This document shows, piece by piece, positions 34,153-44,001 of a stretch of DNA of 64,000 nt (positions are counted from its first letter, which is position 1; every line of letters begins with the position of its first letter). Source of the stretch: GCA-002733465 sp965230525. Lineage in GTDB: Bacteria; Pseudomonadota; Gammaproteobacteria; Enterobacterales; Kangiellaceae. A program made the position numbers and the translations under genes. The notes beneath the pieces are model-generated. The model was not told the DNA's origin. It searched no databases and saw only the letters and a program-made list of their open reading frames with translations. The stretch spans positions 2,666,001-2,730,000 of the forward strand of contig OZ246008.1 in assembly GCA_965230525.1 (NCBI GenBank), read 5' to 3'.

Positions 34153-35724
34153 GTGTCAACAGAAGTTAACAAACGCCGAACCTTCGCCATCATTTCTCAT
34201 CCAGATGCGGGAAAGACTACGATTACTGAAAAACTATTACTTCTGGGTAAAAAAATTCAGGAGGCGGGCACGGTCAAGGGTAAAAAGTCCGGCAAGCATG
34301 CGACTTCTGATTGGATGGAAATGGAAAAAGAGCGTGGTATTTCTGTGACCACATCGGTGATGCAGTTTCCTTATAATGACCGAATCGTTAACTTACTCGA
34401 TACCCCAGGGCACGAGGACTTTTCCGAAGATACCTATCGAACATTGACTGCGGTTGACTCTGCATTAATGGTCATTGACAGTAGTAAAGGGGTTGAGCAG
34501 CGAACCATAAAACTCATGGAAGTTTGCCGCTTAAGAGACACCCCAATTGTCACTTTTATGAACAAACTCGATCGCGATATCAAAGATCCTATTGAGTTAA
34601 TGGACGAGGTTGAAGAGGTTCTTAATATCCGTTGTGCGCCCGTGACTTGGCCGATTGGTATGGGTAAACAATTTAAGGGAATTTATCATTTGTTAGAAGA
34701 TAAAACCTACCTTTACGCAACGGGCCAAGGGCATACAATTCAGCAAGAGCGTGTTATAGAAGGTTTGGATAATCCTGAGCTTGATGAGACGATAGGAAGC
34801 CTAGCGCAAGAATTGCGTGAGGAGCTTGAGTTGGTTCTTGGTGCATCAAACGAATTTGAACTCGATGCTTTTCTCAAGGGAGAGTTGACGCCGGTTTATT
34901 TTGGTACCGCGCTGGGCAACTTTGGGGTGACTCAAATGTTGGATGGATTTGTCGAATGGGCACCCGCACCATTGAGTCGAAACACCGATGTGAGAGAAAT
35001 CAATCCTAATGAAAACACGTTTTCGGGCTTTATCTTCAAAATTCAGGCGAATATGGATCCCGCGCACCGCGATCGAATCGCGTTTATGCGGATTTGCTCA
35101 GGCAAGTATTCTAAAGGAATGAAAATGAAACATGTCAGACTCAACCGTGATGTTCAGGTTGCGAATGCTGTAACATTTTTAGCGGGTGATCGTTCTAATC
35201 TGGATGATGCCTATGCGGGCGATATTATCGGGCTTCACAATCATGGCACGATTCAAATCGGCGACTCGTTTACCGAAGGTGAAATACTTAAATTTACCGG
35301 TATTCCAAACTTTGCGCCGGAATTATTTCGACGGGTGAGGTTGGCCGATCCGCTGAAAAATAAAGCGCTACTTAAAGGCTTAATTCAATTATCGGAAGAA
35401 GGGGCAACTCAGGTATTTCGGCCGTTTAACTCCAATGATCTAATTCTTGGTGCGGTGGGAATCTTGCAGTTTGATGTTGTGGCCCATCGGTTGAAAAATG
35501 AATACAAAGTTGAATGTATTTATGAGCCTGTTTCAGTAAACACAGCTCGTTGGGTCGAATGTGAAGATGCCAAAATGCTGGAGCAATTTAAAACCAAAGC
35601 AATGGATAATTTGTCCCTAGATGGAGGCGATAACTTAACTTATTTGGCGCCAACGCGGGTAAATTTAAACCTAATTCAAGAGCGCTGGCCCGATATACAG
35701 TTCAAAGAAACTCGAGAGCACTAA
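34153..35724 (+). CDS. prfC: Peptide chain release factor 3
   Basis: GTPase that recycles class-1 release factors from the ribosome. The 523-residue length fits RF3. G motifs are visible: SHPDAGKTT (G1), DTPGHEDF (G3) and MNKLDRD (G4). The C-terminal part has the RF3-specific ILQFDVVAHRLKNEY segment. The start is GTG at 34153 with AGGA 6 nt upstream, and no upstream ATG competes. It stands alone, with 219 nt before and 284 nt after it without recognisable genes. Confidence 0.97.
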   Translation: MSTEVNKRRTFAIISHPDAGKTTITEKLLLLGKKIQEAGTVKGKKSGKHATSDWMEMEKERGISVTTSVMQFPYNDRIVNLLDTPGHEDFSEDTYRTLTAVDSALMVIDSSKGVEQRTIKLMEVCRLRDTPIVTFMNKLDRDIKDPIELMDEVEEVLNIRCAPVTWPIGMGKQFKGIYHLLEDKTYLYATGQGHTIQQERVIEGLDNPELDETIGSLAQELREELELVLGASNEFELDAFLKGELTPVYFGTALGNFGVTQMLDGFVEWAPAPLSRNTDVREINPNENTFSGFIFKIQANMDPAHRDRIAFMRICSGKYSKGMKMKHVRLNRDVQVANAVTFLAGDRSNLDDAYAGDIIGLHNHGTIQIGDSFTEGEILKFTGIPNFAPELFRRVRLADPLKNKALLKGLIQLSEEGATQVFRPFNSNDLILGAVGILQFDVVAHRLKNEYKVECIYEPVSVNTARWVECEDAKMLEQFKTKAMDNLSLDGGDNLTYLAPTRVNLNLIQERWPDIQFKETREH

Positions 35725-36008
35725 CAACAGAAAACTCGGAGCGGTAAACTAGCCAAGTGATCTTAGATTAACAGCTCATTTAAATGCTTGTACGCGTGTA
35801 AATAATACTGTTCTAACTTGGAATAATTTATTATTATATTGGCCAGTCAATAACTTAGCTGCACAAATAACGACTTCAATACCCGCCGAGTTAATGCATT
35901 GTTTGCTGTTTTTGGGTAGGTCAATACAGCATTATTTAGTCCTAAAAGGATTAAAAGTATAAAGATTCCAGAAGAAAACAATAATTAAAATACGGATGAA
36001 GGTTTTGA

Positions 36009-36788
36009 ATGACGAATAAAATCACGCTATTCGATAGCCACTGCCACTTAGACTTTCCTCAATTTAAAGATAATTTAAAGAAAATTATCCAAAAAGCCGA
36101 GGAAGCAGGTATTTCTGGGATTCTAATTCCGGGAGTAAAAAGAGAAGGTTGGCGTGCGATTCGCCAAATCACCGCTCAGCATGCAATTTGTCATACCGCA
36201 CTTGGCTTGCACCCTCAGTTTGTAGAAGAGCATTCAAAGGCTCACCTGCATGATTTGGAAATGGCGTTGTCGGTCGGGCCGATTGCTGCGATCGGTGAAA
36301 TCGGTTTGGATTTTTACGATTCGCATGCAAATCGGAGCATGCAAATGCATTTTGTTACCGCGCAAATTAGTATTGCCAAGGAAGCCAAACTTCCGATTAT
36401 TTTGCATGTGCGTAAGGCACATGACGAAATGATTAAAATAATTAGCCAAATGGAATTTAAAAGTGGTGGTATTGTGCATGCGTTTAATGGCAGCGAACAT
36501 CAGGCGCAAAAATATATCGATCTTGGCTTTAAGCTTGGATTCGGTGGTGCAATGACTTACCCAAGGGCGGCAAAACTTCATCGTCTGGCGTCCAATCTAC
36601 CGCTGGAGGCTATCGTGCTTGAAACTGATGCGCCGGATATGCCGCCGGTCACTTGTCAGTTAGATTACAATACCCCTTTGCACTTATTTGATAATTTCAG
36701 AAGCCTTGTCACCTTAAGATCGGAGTCAGCGGCGCAAATTGCCATGCAGACCACGATAAATGCGCATTCAGTACTGAATTTGAGTTAG
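36009..36788 (+). CDS. TatD-family metal-dependent hydrolase
   Basis: A 259-residue TIM-barrel nuclease-family protein. Metal ligands are visible as SHCHLDF (N-terminal HxH), GEIGLDFY (bridging Glu), the HVRKAHD histidines and LETDAPDMPP (final Asp). The sequence looks closer to the YjjV branch than to TatD itself, which is a judgement by eye. Known members are 3'-5' DNA/RNA exonucleases or peptide/D-tyrosyl hydrolases. It is single, between prfC and an orphan secretion-type ATPase. Confidence 0.9.
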   Translation: MTNKITLFDSHCHLDFPQFKDNLKKIIQKAEEAGISGILIPGVKREGWRAIRQITAQHAICHTALGLHPQFVEEHSKAHLHDLEMALSVGPIAAIGEIGLDFYDSHANRSMQMHFVTAQISIAKEAKLPIILHVRKAHDEMIKIISQMEFKSGGIVHAFNGSEHQAQKYIDLGFKLGFGGAMTYPRAAKLHRLASNLPLEAIVLETDAPDMPPVTCQLDYNTPLHLFDNFRSLVTLRSESAAQIAMQTTINAHSVLNLS

Positions 36789-36877
36789 TTTTTGCTTTAC
36801 CCCTGCTGCTCAATAGATATTACTGACGCTATCTCGCCAACTGACTCACAAATGCAATGCTCTTATAGCTCAAGCAT

Positions 36878-36905
36878 TTGATATTTAAGCGAAACCAGAT
36901 ACACT
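36878..36905 (+). promoter_or_regulatory. Candidate promoter of the GspE/PilB-like gene
   Basis: TTGATA (36878-36883) and TACACT (36900-36905) are spaced 16 bp apart. A start near 36912 would leave a leader of about 27 nt before the ATG at 36939. Confidence 0.5.
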
Positions 36906-36938
36906 TTAATTATCGCTTTAAACCCAACTGGATAAATC

Positions 36939-38705
36939 ATGCAGGCTGTTACCAATCGAAAAACTGATGCTGTACGATTTTTGCGTGAATTAGAGAAAGC
37001 AGAGTTGATCACGCCTGAAGAGGCGATTGACGCGGCAAAAGAGATCAAGCGCCGAACTTTGGTCGGTCATCCGATTAATCAGGTGGCGCAACTTGGGATC
37101 AAGTCGAAAAAGTTGCGAGGCAAAGAGCTGACTGCGGAAATTCTTACCGAACAATTCGCTATTCAGCAAAAACTCCCTTATGTAAGACTTGACCCACTTA
37201 AAATTGATGTTGATGCGGTCACCGCGGTGATGTCGAAAGCGTTTGCCCTAAGGCATCACATCTTGGCATGCGAGGTCCACCCTGAGTACGTTGCAGTCGC
37301 AGTACTTGAGCCAGAAATTAACGGCTGGGTAGCCGGACTCGAACAAATTTTAAGAAAACGAATTCAACCGGTTATTGCCAATCCAGAAACCGTCACCCGT
37401 CTACAACGGGAACTTTACACATTAAGTTCCTCGATAAAAGGAGCATCGGGTGAAAACTTACAAGATCTAAAAGTTTCCAATCTCGAGCAGTTACTTGAAG
37501 TGGGGAATGTTGGCGAGTTAGATGCCAATGATCAACACGTCGTTCAAATTGTTGATTGGCTATTACAGTATGCGTTTTCCGAAAGAGCGAGTGATATCCA
37601 TATTGAGCCTCGTCGAGAAACCGGAAATATTCGACTGCGAATTGACGGGGTTTTACACAGCGTTTATAAGCTGCCAGCTAATATATCAGCAGCAGTAACC
37701 GCTCGCTTTAAGATTTTAGGTCGAATGGATGTTGCTGAGCGGCGAAAGCCTTTGGATGGACGGATAAAAACTAAAACGCCCGACGGACTAGAAATTGAAT
37801 TACGTTTATCCACAATGCCGACAGCGTTCGGTGAGAAACTGGTCGCAAGGATTTTTGACCCAACGGTGTTGCTGAGAGATTTTAGCGCGCTCGGATTAAA
37901 TAAGGAAACTGAAACCAACTGGTTAGAAATGGCAAATCAACCCACTGGCATTGTACTGCTCACGGGGCCAACCGGGTCGGGTAAAACAACGACTCTTTAC
38001 ACCACGCTTAAACTGCTTGCCACACCACAGGTGAATGTTTGTACCATTGAAGATCCTATCGAAATGGTTGAGCCTGCGTTCAATCAAATGCAAGTTCATC
38101 ATGAAATTGATGTTGATTTTGCTAGCGGCGTTCGCTCTTTATTACGACAAGATCCGGATATTATTATGATTGGTGAGATTCGAGACAAAGAAACGGCCGA
38201 TATCGCGATTCAAGCCTCTTTGACGGGGCATTTAGTGATTTCAACGCTGCATACCAACGATGCGTCCTCAGCGATAACGCGATTACAAGATATTGGTGTG
38301 CCTTCTTATTTGATTAATGCAACTCTCCTCGGGGTGATGGCGCAGCGACTCATTCGTACCCTATGCCCGCATTGCAAACATGCGATTGAGCCAAATCAAG
38401 AAGCTTGGACGGAACTGACCGTTGGATTTGATTTACCGTTACCTAAACTGATGTTTGAACCCAAAGGGTGTGATGAATGCCGCCAGTCCGGTTATCTCGG
38501 GCGGCAAGGGATTTATGAGCTACTAAAAATGGACCAAAATATAAAAAAGGTAACAAATCAGGGCTGTGAAGTTGCACCAATACGCGAACAAGCATTGAGT
38601 AATGGCATGACATTGCTTCGCATAAGTGGGGCGCAAAAAGTTGCAGAAGGTAAAACCACTGTTGAAGAAGTCATGCGTGTTGCAGCGCCATCCATGGAAG
38701 AATAA
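36939..38705 (+). CDS. GspE/PilB-family secretion or pilus ATPase (orphan)
   Basis: A 588-residue hexameric traffic ATPase. An MshEN-like N-terminal region (about 1-160) precedes the core ATPase. Key motifs are GPTGSGKTTTLY (Walker A), the Asp box CTIEDPIEM, MIGEIRDKETADIA (Walker B), ISTLHTNDA (His box) and a tetracysteine zinc site (CPHC and CDEC) near residues 480-515. No gspD/F/G or pilC/D genes are adjacent, so its machine (type IV pilus, MSHA-like or type II secretion) cannot be told from context. The N-terminal region might bind c-di-GMP, as in MshE. Confidence 0.88.
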   Translation: MQAVTNRKTDAVRFLRELEKAELITPEEAIDAAKEIKRRTLVGHPINQVAQLGIKSKKLRGKELTAEILTEQFAIQQKLPYVRLDPLKIDVDAVTAVMSKAFALRHHILACEVHPEYVAVAVLEPEINGWVAGLEQILRKRIQPVIANPETVTRLQRELYTLSSSIKGASGENLQDLKVSNLEQLLEVGNVGELDANDQHVVQIVDWLLQYAFSERASDIHIEPRRETGNIRLRIDGVLHSVYKLPANISAAVTARFKILGRMDVAERRKPLDGRIKTKTPDGLEIELRLSTMPTAFGEKLVARIFDPTVLLRDFSALGLNKETETNWLEMANQPTGIVLLTGPTGSGKTTTLYTTLKLLATPQVNVCTIEDPIEMVEPAFNQMQVHHEIDVDFASGVRSLLRQDPDIIMIGEIRDKETADIAIQASLTGHLVISTLHTNDASSAITRLQDIGVPSYLINATLLGVMAQRLIRTLCPHCKHAIEPNQEAWTELTVGFDLPLPKLMFEPKGCDECRQSGYLGRQGIYELLKMDQNIKKVTNQGCEVAPIREQALSNGMTLLRISGAQKVAEGKTTVEEVMRVAAPSMEE

Positions 38706-38790
38706 CGACCCGCTATTTTTGTCTTTCAAAAATTCAGTGTTTGAATAGTTAGTTTTCAGAGAAGCAATGTTCAACAATCACATCGAGCAA

Positions 38791-38826
38791 AAAGCAACCG
38801 CTGATTGAATAAAAAGCGGCTGCTTT
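38791..38826 (-). terminator. Terminator of the pepA-holC-valS operon
   Basis: AAAGCA-A-CCGCT (38791-38802) pairs with AGCGG-C-TGCTTT (38815-38826). On the minus strand the stem is followed by a run of five U residues, which fits termination of valS, whose stop codon lies 34 nt upstream on that strand. It may also help stop the convergent GspE-like gene. Confidence 0.75.
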
Positions 38827-38859
38827 GTGTAATGATATAAGCCGTAAGCTTATATTGCG

Positions 38860-41718
38860 TTATAGCGATTGAAGTGCACGTTTTTGTTGCTCAAATTTCT
38901 CCAGTGCATTTTCTGCCGCAAGCAATTTTTCTTTTTCTTTTTCGACAATAGCTGCGGGCGCATTATCGACAAACTTTTTGTTGCTCAGTTTACCGGAAAG
39001 TCGAGACTTATCTGACTCTAGCTTTTTAATTTCTTTATCAAGTCTTGCAACTTCGGAGTCAACATCAATTAATCCAGCCACCGGCACGAGAATTTCCAAA
39101 TGATTAAACAGCGCCGTTGAACTCACCGGGCTTTCTTGGTCGGACTGCAGCAACTCAATACTTTCCAATTTTGCGAGTGAAGAAAGAAATTGGCGGTAAG
39201 CTTGCAAACAGCGTTGATCATCCGACTGCCAGTTTTTTAACAATACCTTAACCGGTTTAGCCGGAGAAATATTAAGTTCGCCTCGAATATTTCTGACGCC
39301 TGTTATTATATTTTGTATCCAGGTTAAATCAGCAATTACGGTTTCATCAACCGATGATTCGTCATAGTGTGGAAAAGGCGCAATCATAATGGATTCGGCA
39401 GACGCGTTGGTCATTGGTTTTACTTTTTGCCAAATTTCTTCGGTGATGAAGGGCATCATCGGATGTAGCAATCGCATCATTGATTCAAGTATGTTGACTA
39501 AGGTGTGCCGAGTACCAAGTTTTTCAGCTTCGCTGCATGTCTCACTGGTAAGAACTGGCTTGGATAATTCCAGATACCAATCACAATAATCATTTTTACT
39601 GAATTGAAATAACGCTTGGGTGGCAAGATCAAATCGGTATTCTTTGGTATGCGTTTCAAAGGCTTTTAGAGTCTGGTTAAAACGTCCGATGATCCAACGG
39701 TCGGCAATGCTTAAAGTCATTGCTTCGGAATCAGAGTTTGCACCGCAATCTTTACCTTCGGTATTCATCAAGACATAGCGAGCGGCATTCCAAAGCTTAT
39801 TGCAATAGTGTTTGTAACCTTCCACTCTGCCGAGATCAAAGTTGATGTCTCGACTGGTCGAAGCCAAGGCGCAAAAAGTCATTCGCAGGGCATCAGTGCC
39901 ATAAGAGCTAATACCATCAGCAAATTGTTTTCGTGTGGCTTTTTCAATTTTTGATGCGGCTTTTGGGTTCATTAATCCCGTAGTTCGTTTTGCTACAAGC
40001 GAATCGACATCTATACCGTCAATTAGGTCAATTGGGTCAAGCACATTGCCTTTGGACTTAGACATTTTATCGCCATTTTCATCGCGAATTAGTCCGGTAA
40101 TGTAGATTTCTTTAAATGGTACTTTGCCGGTAAACTTAAGCGTCATCATAATCATTCGAGCAACCCAAAAGAAGATAATATCGAATCCAGTCACTAGAAC
40201 GCTGGAAGGAACATAATCTTTAAGTTCCTGCGTTTCTTCCGGCCAACCCATGGTTGCGAATGGCCACAAGGCAGATGAAAACCAGGTATCTAAAACATCT
40301 TCATCTTGTGTAAGTTGAATATCATTTGCCAATTGATTTTGCTCGCGAACATCGGCCTCACTTTCACCGACATACACATTTCCTTGCTCGTCATACCAAG
40401 CAGGAATTCTGTGCCCCCACCAAAGTTGACGGCTGATACACCAATCTTGAATGTTGTCCATCCAGTGGTAGTAGGTCTTGTCCCAGTTTTCTGGAACAAA
40501 CTTTATTTCTCCTGAGCGAACCGCTTCGATTGCTGGCTTCGCTAGGGCTTCAGTGGCAACATACCATTGGTCAGTCAACAGTGGTTCAATAATATCATTG
40601 CTGCGATCGCCTCGCGGAACCATTAATTGGTGGTCTTCAATTTTTTCCAGTAAGCCTAACTTGTCGAAAGCCTCGACAATTAATTTTCGAGCATCGAATC
40701 GATCTTGGTCGACAAATTCTGTTGGCAGTGACTGGTCAATGTTTTCAAGTGGCTTACCATTGTATTCAAAAGTTTCAGCCTTACTTAAAATTTTAGCGGT
40801 GGGGCCAAAAATATTGATCAAAGGTAGGTTGTGTCGTTTGCCTACTTCATAGTCATTAAAGTCATGAGCAGGGGTGATTTTTACGCAACCTGTGCCAAAT
40901 TCTTTGTCAACATAGTCGTCCGCAATAATTGGAATTTTGCGATTAACTAAGGGCAGGTTTACAAATTTGCCGATTAAATCGGTGTACCTTTCGTCGTTTG
41001 GATCAACGGCAACAGCTGAGTCGCCCAGCATTGTTTCAGGTCGAGTTGTGGCAACCACTAAAAAGTCTTTACCATTACTTGTTTTAGCACCATCTGCTAG
41101 GGGATATTTAAAGTGCCACATCGACCCCTTTTCATCGTGATTTTCAACTTCTAGATCAGAAATAGCGGATTGAAACTTGGGGTCCCAGTTGACTAGTCGC
41201 TTTCCACGATAAATGGTCTTATCCTGATACAGCTTAATGAAAACTTGTTGTACCGCTTTAGACAAATTTTCATCCATGGTAAAAGCTTCGCGATCCCAAT
41301 CAGGGGAATCCCCAAGTCTTCTCATTTGTTCTGAAATGGTGCCGCCAGAGGTTTCTTTCCACTGCCATACTTTTTCAACAAATTCTTCGCGACTAAAATC
41401 GGTACGTTTTTGTCCTTTGGCATTAAGCTGTCGCTCGACAACCATTTGAGTAGCGATACCGGCGTGGTCGCTACCGCATTGCCAAAGCGTGTTGTCACCT
41501 TTCATTCGGTGATAACGAGTCAAAGTATCCATAATGGTATGCTGAAAAGCATGCCCCATGTGCAAACTACCGGTGACGTTGGGAGGTGGTATCAAAATAC
41601 AGTAGGGTTCACCATCTTTTCCTCTTTTAGCTTCGCTGCCAGATTTGAAAAGTCCATTAGACTCCCAGTTCTGATACCATTTTTTTTCAATGCTGTCGGG
41701 GTTGTAGGCTGTATCCAT
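38860..41718 (-). CDS. valS: Valyl-tRNA synthetase
   Basis: Class I aminoacyl-tRNA synthetase of 952 residues. The HIGH-type motif is NVTGSLHMGHAFQHT near residue 50, and KMSKS appears as NGDKMSKSKGNVLDP. A C-terminal coiled coil (VARLDKEIKKLESDKSRLSG) is typical of bacterial ValRS. It is last in the pepA-holC-valS operon, the same order as in E. coli. Confidence 0.97.
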   Translation of the reverse strand: MDTAYNPDSIEKKWYQNWESNGLFKSGSEAKRGKDGEPYCILIPPPNVTGSLHMGHAFQHTIMDTLTRYHRMKGDNTLWQCGSDHAGIATQMVVERQLNAKGQKRTDFSREEFVEKVWQWKETSGGTISEQMRRLGDSPDWDREAFTMDENLSKAVQQVFIKLYQDKTIYRGKRLVNWDPKFQSAISDLEVENHDEKGSMWHFKYPLADGAKTSNGKDFLVVATTRPETMLGDSAVAVDPNDERYTDLIGKFVNLPLVNRKIPIIADDYVDKEFGTGCVKITPAHDFNDYEVGKRHNLPLINIFGPTAKILSKAETFEYNGKPLENIDQSLPTEFVDQDRFDARKLIVEAFDKLGLLEKIEDHQLMVPRGDRSNDIIEPLLTDQWYVATEALAKPAIEAVRSGEIKFVPENWDKTYYHWMDNIQDWCISRQLWWGHRIPAWYDEQGNVYVGESEADVREQNQLANDIQLTQDEDVLDTWFSSALWPFATMGWPEETQELKDYVPSSVLVTGFDIIFFWVARMIMMTLKFTGKVPFKEIYITGLIRDENGDKMSKSKGNVLDPIDLIDGIDVDSLVAKRTTGLMNPKAASKIEKATRKQFADGISSYGTDALRMTFCALASTSRDINFDLGRVEGYKHYCNKLWNAARYVLMNTEGKDCGANSDSEAMTLSIADRWIIGRFNQTLKAFETHTKEYRFDLATQALFQFSKNDYCDWYLELSKPVLTSETCSEAEKLGTRHTLVNILESMMRLLHPMMPFITEEIWQKVKPMTNASAESIMIAPFPHYDESSVDETVIADLTWIQNIITGVRNIRGELNISPAKPVKVLLKNWQSDDQRCLQAYRQFLSSLAKLESIELLQSDQESPVSSTALFNHLEILVPVAGLIDVDSEVARLDKEIKKLESDKSRLSGKLSNKKFVDNAPAAIVEKEKEKLLAAENALEKFEQQKRALQSL

Positions 41719-41814
41719 AATTTGGCTCTTTAATCAAAATGTTGGTCTGACGTTTGTCAGAAAATCTGTTGTTCAAATTTAAACTAGATCAAGTCAGTCG
41801 CGAGTGTGAAAAAG

Positions 41815-42246
41815 TTAGGCGCTGATTTTACGATGGTTAAGTGGGTAACCTCGTTCTCGATAAAACTTAAATCGAGTTCTCGCTTTTTCTTTGTTTTCAT
41901 CATCACCATAGGCGTATTCGAATACCCAGTGGAAGTGGCTAAAAAAAAGCGGAACCTCGGCTGCAAGGTTTATCAAAATATCCGGCTGAATACTGGGTTC
42001 TTGACCACATCCAATTTCAATTGGTGGGCGAGTGTTTTCATCTTCGCCAACCAATTGATGAGGTAAAAAGCTCTTAGCATCATGAGTCCAAAGGACTTCA
42101 TCTATTTTTTCCGCAAGCTTTCGATCGTCGGTATGAACAAATACTTTTTGTCCTTTGCGATAACCTCTTTTTATGACCTCAGTAATATGAGAATAGGGGA
42201 GGCGGTTGTTTTCAGAGTCAACTGAATAAAATTCAATTTGAGTCAT
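41815..42246 (-). CDS. holC: HolC, DNA polymerase III chi subunit
   Basis: Clamp-loader accessory subunit that binds single-stranded DNA-binding protein and the psi subunit. The 143-residue protein shows the family pattern KGQKVFVHTDDRKLAEKIDE, LWTHDAKSFLPHQL and the C-terminal FKFYRERGYPLNHRK. It lies 5 nt downstream of pepA and upstream of valS, matching the E. coli order. A psi-like candidate occurs at 32534-33466. Confidence 0.94.
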   Translation of the reverse strand: MTQIEFYSVDSENNRLPYSHITEVIKRGYRKGQKVFVHTDDRKLAEKIDEVLWTHDAKSFLPHQLVGEDENTRPPIEIGCGQEPSIQPDILINLAAEVPLFFSHFHWVFEYAYGDDENKEKARTRFKFYRERGYPLNHRKISA

Positions 42247-42251
42247 TTAAA

Positions 42252-43745
42252 TTACCCGTTCGAGCGCCCTATAATATATTGAGTCAATAACGGAACTGGG
42301 CGTCCAGTGGCGCCTTTTGCTTTTCCTGATTTCCACGCCGTACCTGCAACATCTAAGTGTGCCCAATGGAATTTCTTGCAAAAACGGGACAAAAAGCATG
42401 CGGCCGTGATGGTACCCGCGCCACGCCCACCTAAATTGCTCATATCGGCAAAGTTGGAATCAAGCTGTTCTTGATATTCATCCCACAAAGGTAAGCGCCA
42501 TGCTCGGTCGCCACTTAGCTCGCCAGCATTGAGTAGTTCATGAGCTAGCGGGTTGTGGTTACTCATTAAGCCAGACGCTTGATCGCCCAGTGCTACTATA
42601 CAAGCGCCGGTTAGAGTCGCTACATCAATCACTACCTCGGGTTCAAATCTTTCAACGTAAGTCAGCGCGTCACATAACACTAGCCGACCTTCAGCATCAG
42701 TATTTAATATTTCAACGGTTTGTCCAGAAAGGGTTTTAACGATATCGCCAGGCCGACAAGCATTTCCGCTTGGCATGTTTTCAGCAGCAGCAATCACCAT
42801 GATCAAATTGACGGGGAGTTTGAGTTCGGTGATCGATACAAAAGTTCCAAAAACGGCTGCTGCGCCACCCATATCGTATTTCATTTCATCCATGCGTTCG
42901 CCGGGCTTTAATGAAATGCCGCCACTGTCAAACGTGATGCCTTTTCCGACTAACACAATTGGTTTTTTATCTTCGCTGCTGCCTTGATAATTTAACACTA
43001 TCAGTTTTCCGGGAGTTTCTGCACCTTGGGTGACAGCGGTAAATGCGCCCATCCCCATTTCTTTTAATTCTTTTTCATCTAACACTTCACAACCAATATC
43101 ATCTGACTCTGCAGCAAGTTTGGTGGCTTGTTCGGCCAAATAGCTCGGATTGGCAATGTTGGGAGGCAGATTGGCTAAGTCTCTGGCTTTGTGTGCACCT
43201 TTTGCTACTGCAATACCTTCAGCAATGGCTTGTTCGCCGATGGTCAGATCTTTACGAGTAGTGACATTGAATACGAGTCGCTTTACCGGGCGGCGAGCCG
43301 CTTCAGATTTACTTTTAAATTGGTCAAATGCATACAAGGTATCTTGGGTGGCTTCGATCGCTCGTCTAACCTTCCAATGCGTATCACGACCTTTAACATT
43401 TAATTCACTTAAAAAACAAACCGCATCCATTGAACCGGTGTCGTTAAGGGTAGTGATTGCCTTGGCTACAACGGTTTGATATTGTTTATCTGAAAAGTCG
43501 CGTTCTTTGCCGCAGCCAATCAGTAACACTCGATCGGCTAGTGTGTTCGGTACATTATGCAATAACAATACTTGGCCGAGTTTGCCTTCCATGTCTCCAC
43601 GTCGTAATAAATTGCTTAAATAACCCTCACTGACTTGATCAATTTGCTCACCAGCTTGGGAAAGTTTTCTTGAGTCGAAAACACCAACTACCACACAGGC
43701 ACTCCGTTGCTTTTCCGGATTACCACTTTTTACGTTAAACTCCAT
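42252..43745 (-). CDS. pepA: PepA, cytosolic leucyl aminopeptidase
   Basis: A 497-residue M17 aminopeptidase using two divalent metals; in E. coli PepA also serves as a DNA-binding accessory factor. The signature NTDAEGRLVLCDAL is present, along with the metal-binding region GKGITFDSGGISLKPG and MKYDMGGAAAV. It is first in the minus-strand pepA-holC-valS operon and divergent from lptF across a 256-bp intergenic region, the arrangement found in E. coli. I could not fix the promoters in that gap. Confidence 0.97.
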   Translation of the reverse strand: MEFNVKSGNPEKQRSACVVVGVFDSRKLSQAGEQIDQVSEGYLSNLLRRGDMEGKLGQVLLLHNVPNTLADRVLLIGCGKERDFSDKQYQTVVAKAITTLNDTGSMDAVCFLSELNVKGRDTHWKVRRAIEATQDTLYAFDQFKSKSEAARRPVKRLVFNVTTRKDLTIGEQAIAEGIAVAKGAHKARDLANLPPNIANPSYLAEQATKLAAESDDIGCEVLDEKELKEMGMGAFTAVTQGAETPGKLIVLNYQGSSEDKKPIVLVGKGITFDSGGISLKPGERMDEMKYDMGGAAAVFGTFVSITELKLPVNLIMVIAAAENMPSGNACRPGDIVKTLSGQTVEILNTDAEGRLVLCDALTYVERFEPEVVIDVATLTGACIVALGDQASGLMSNHNPLAHELLNAGELSGDRAWRLPLWDEYQEQLDSNFADMSNLGGRGAGTITAACFLSRFCKKFHWAHLDVAGTAWKSGKAKGATGRPVPLLTQYIIGRSNG

Positions 43746-44001
43746 CGAAAGAACCTACCTATTGGCTAAAATTTGAATTCGATTGCTAGAATCGAAGGTT
43801 TATTCTTAGTTGCTAGCAGTGCTAAAATAGCTAGCTACACCTTTTGCGCTAATAGAAAACTAGTTAAAACGAGAGTTTAACTGATAAATATTGATTTATT
43901 AAGTAAAACTCGAACTTTTGTTCGCAGATTTTGATCTTTAAAAGTGCCCTTAGCTGGTTGAAAATTGTCCGTTCCTACTAGGATCGACTTAGGAAATTAG
44001 A

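Noticed and set aside
42630..42660. GGTTCAAAT resembling a tRNA T-arm
   Set aside because: It lies within pepA coding sequence; no acceptor stem or anticodon arm can be folded around it.
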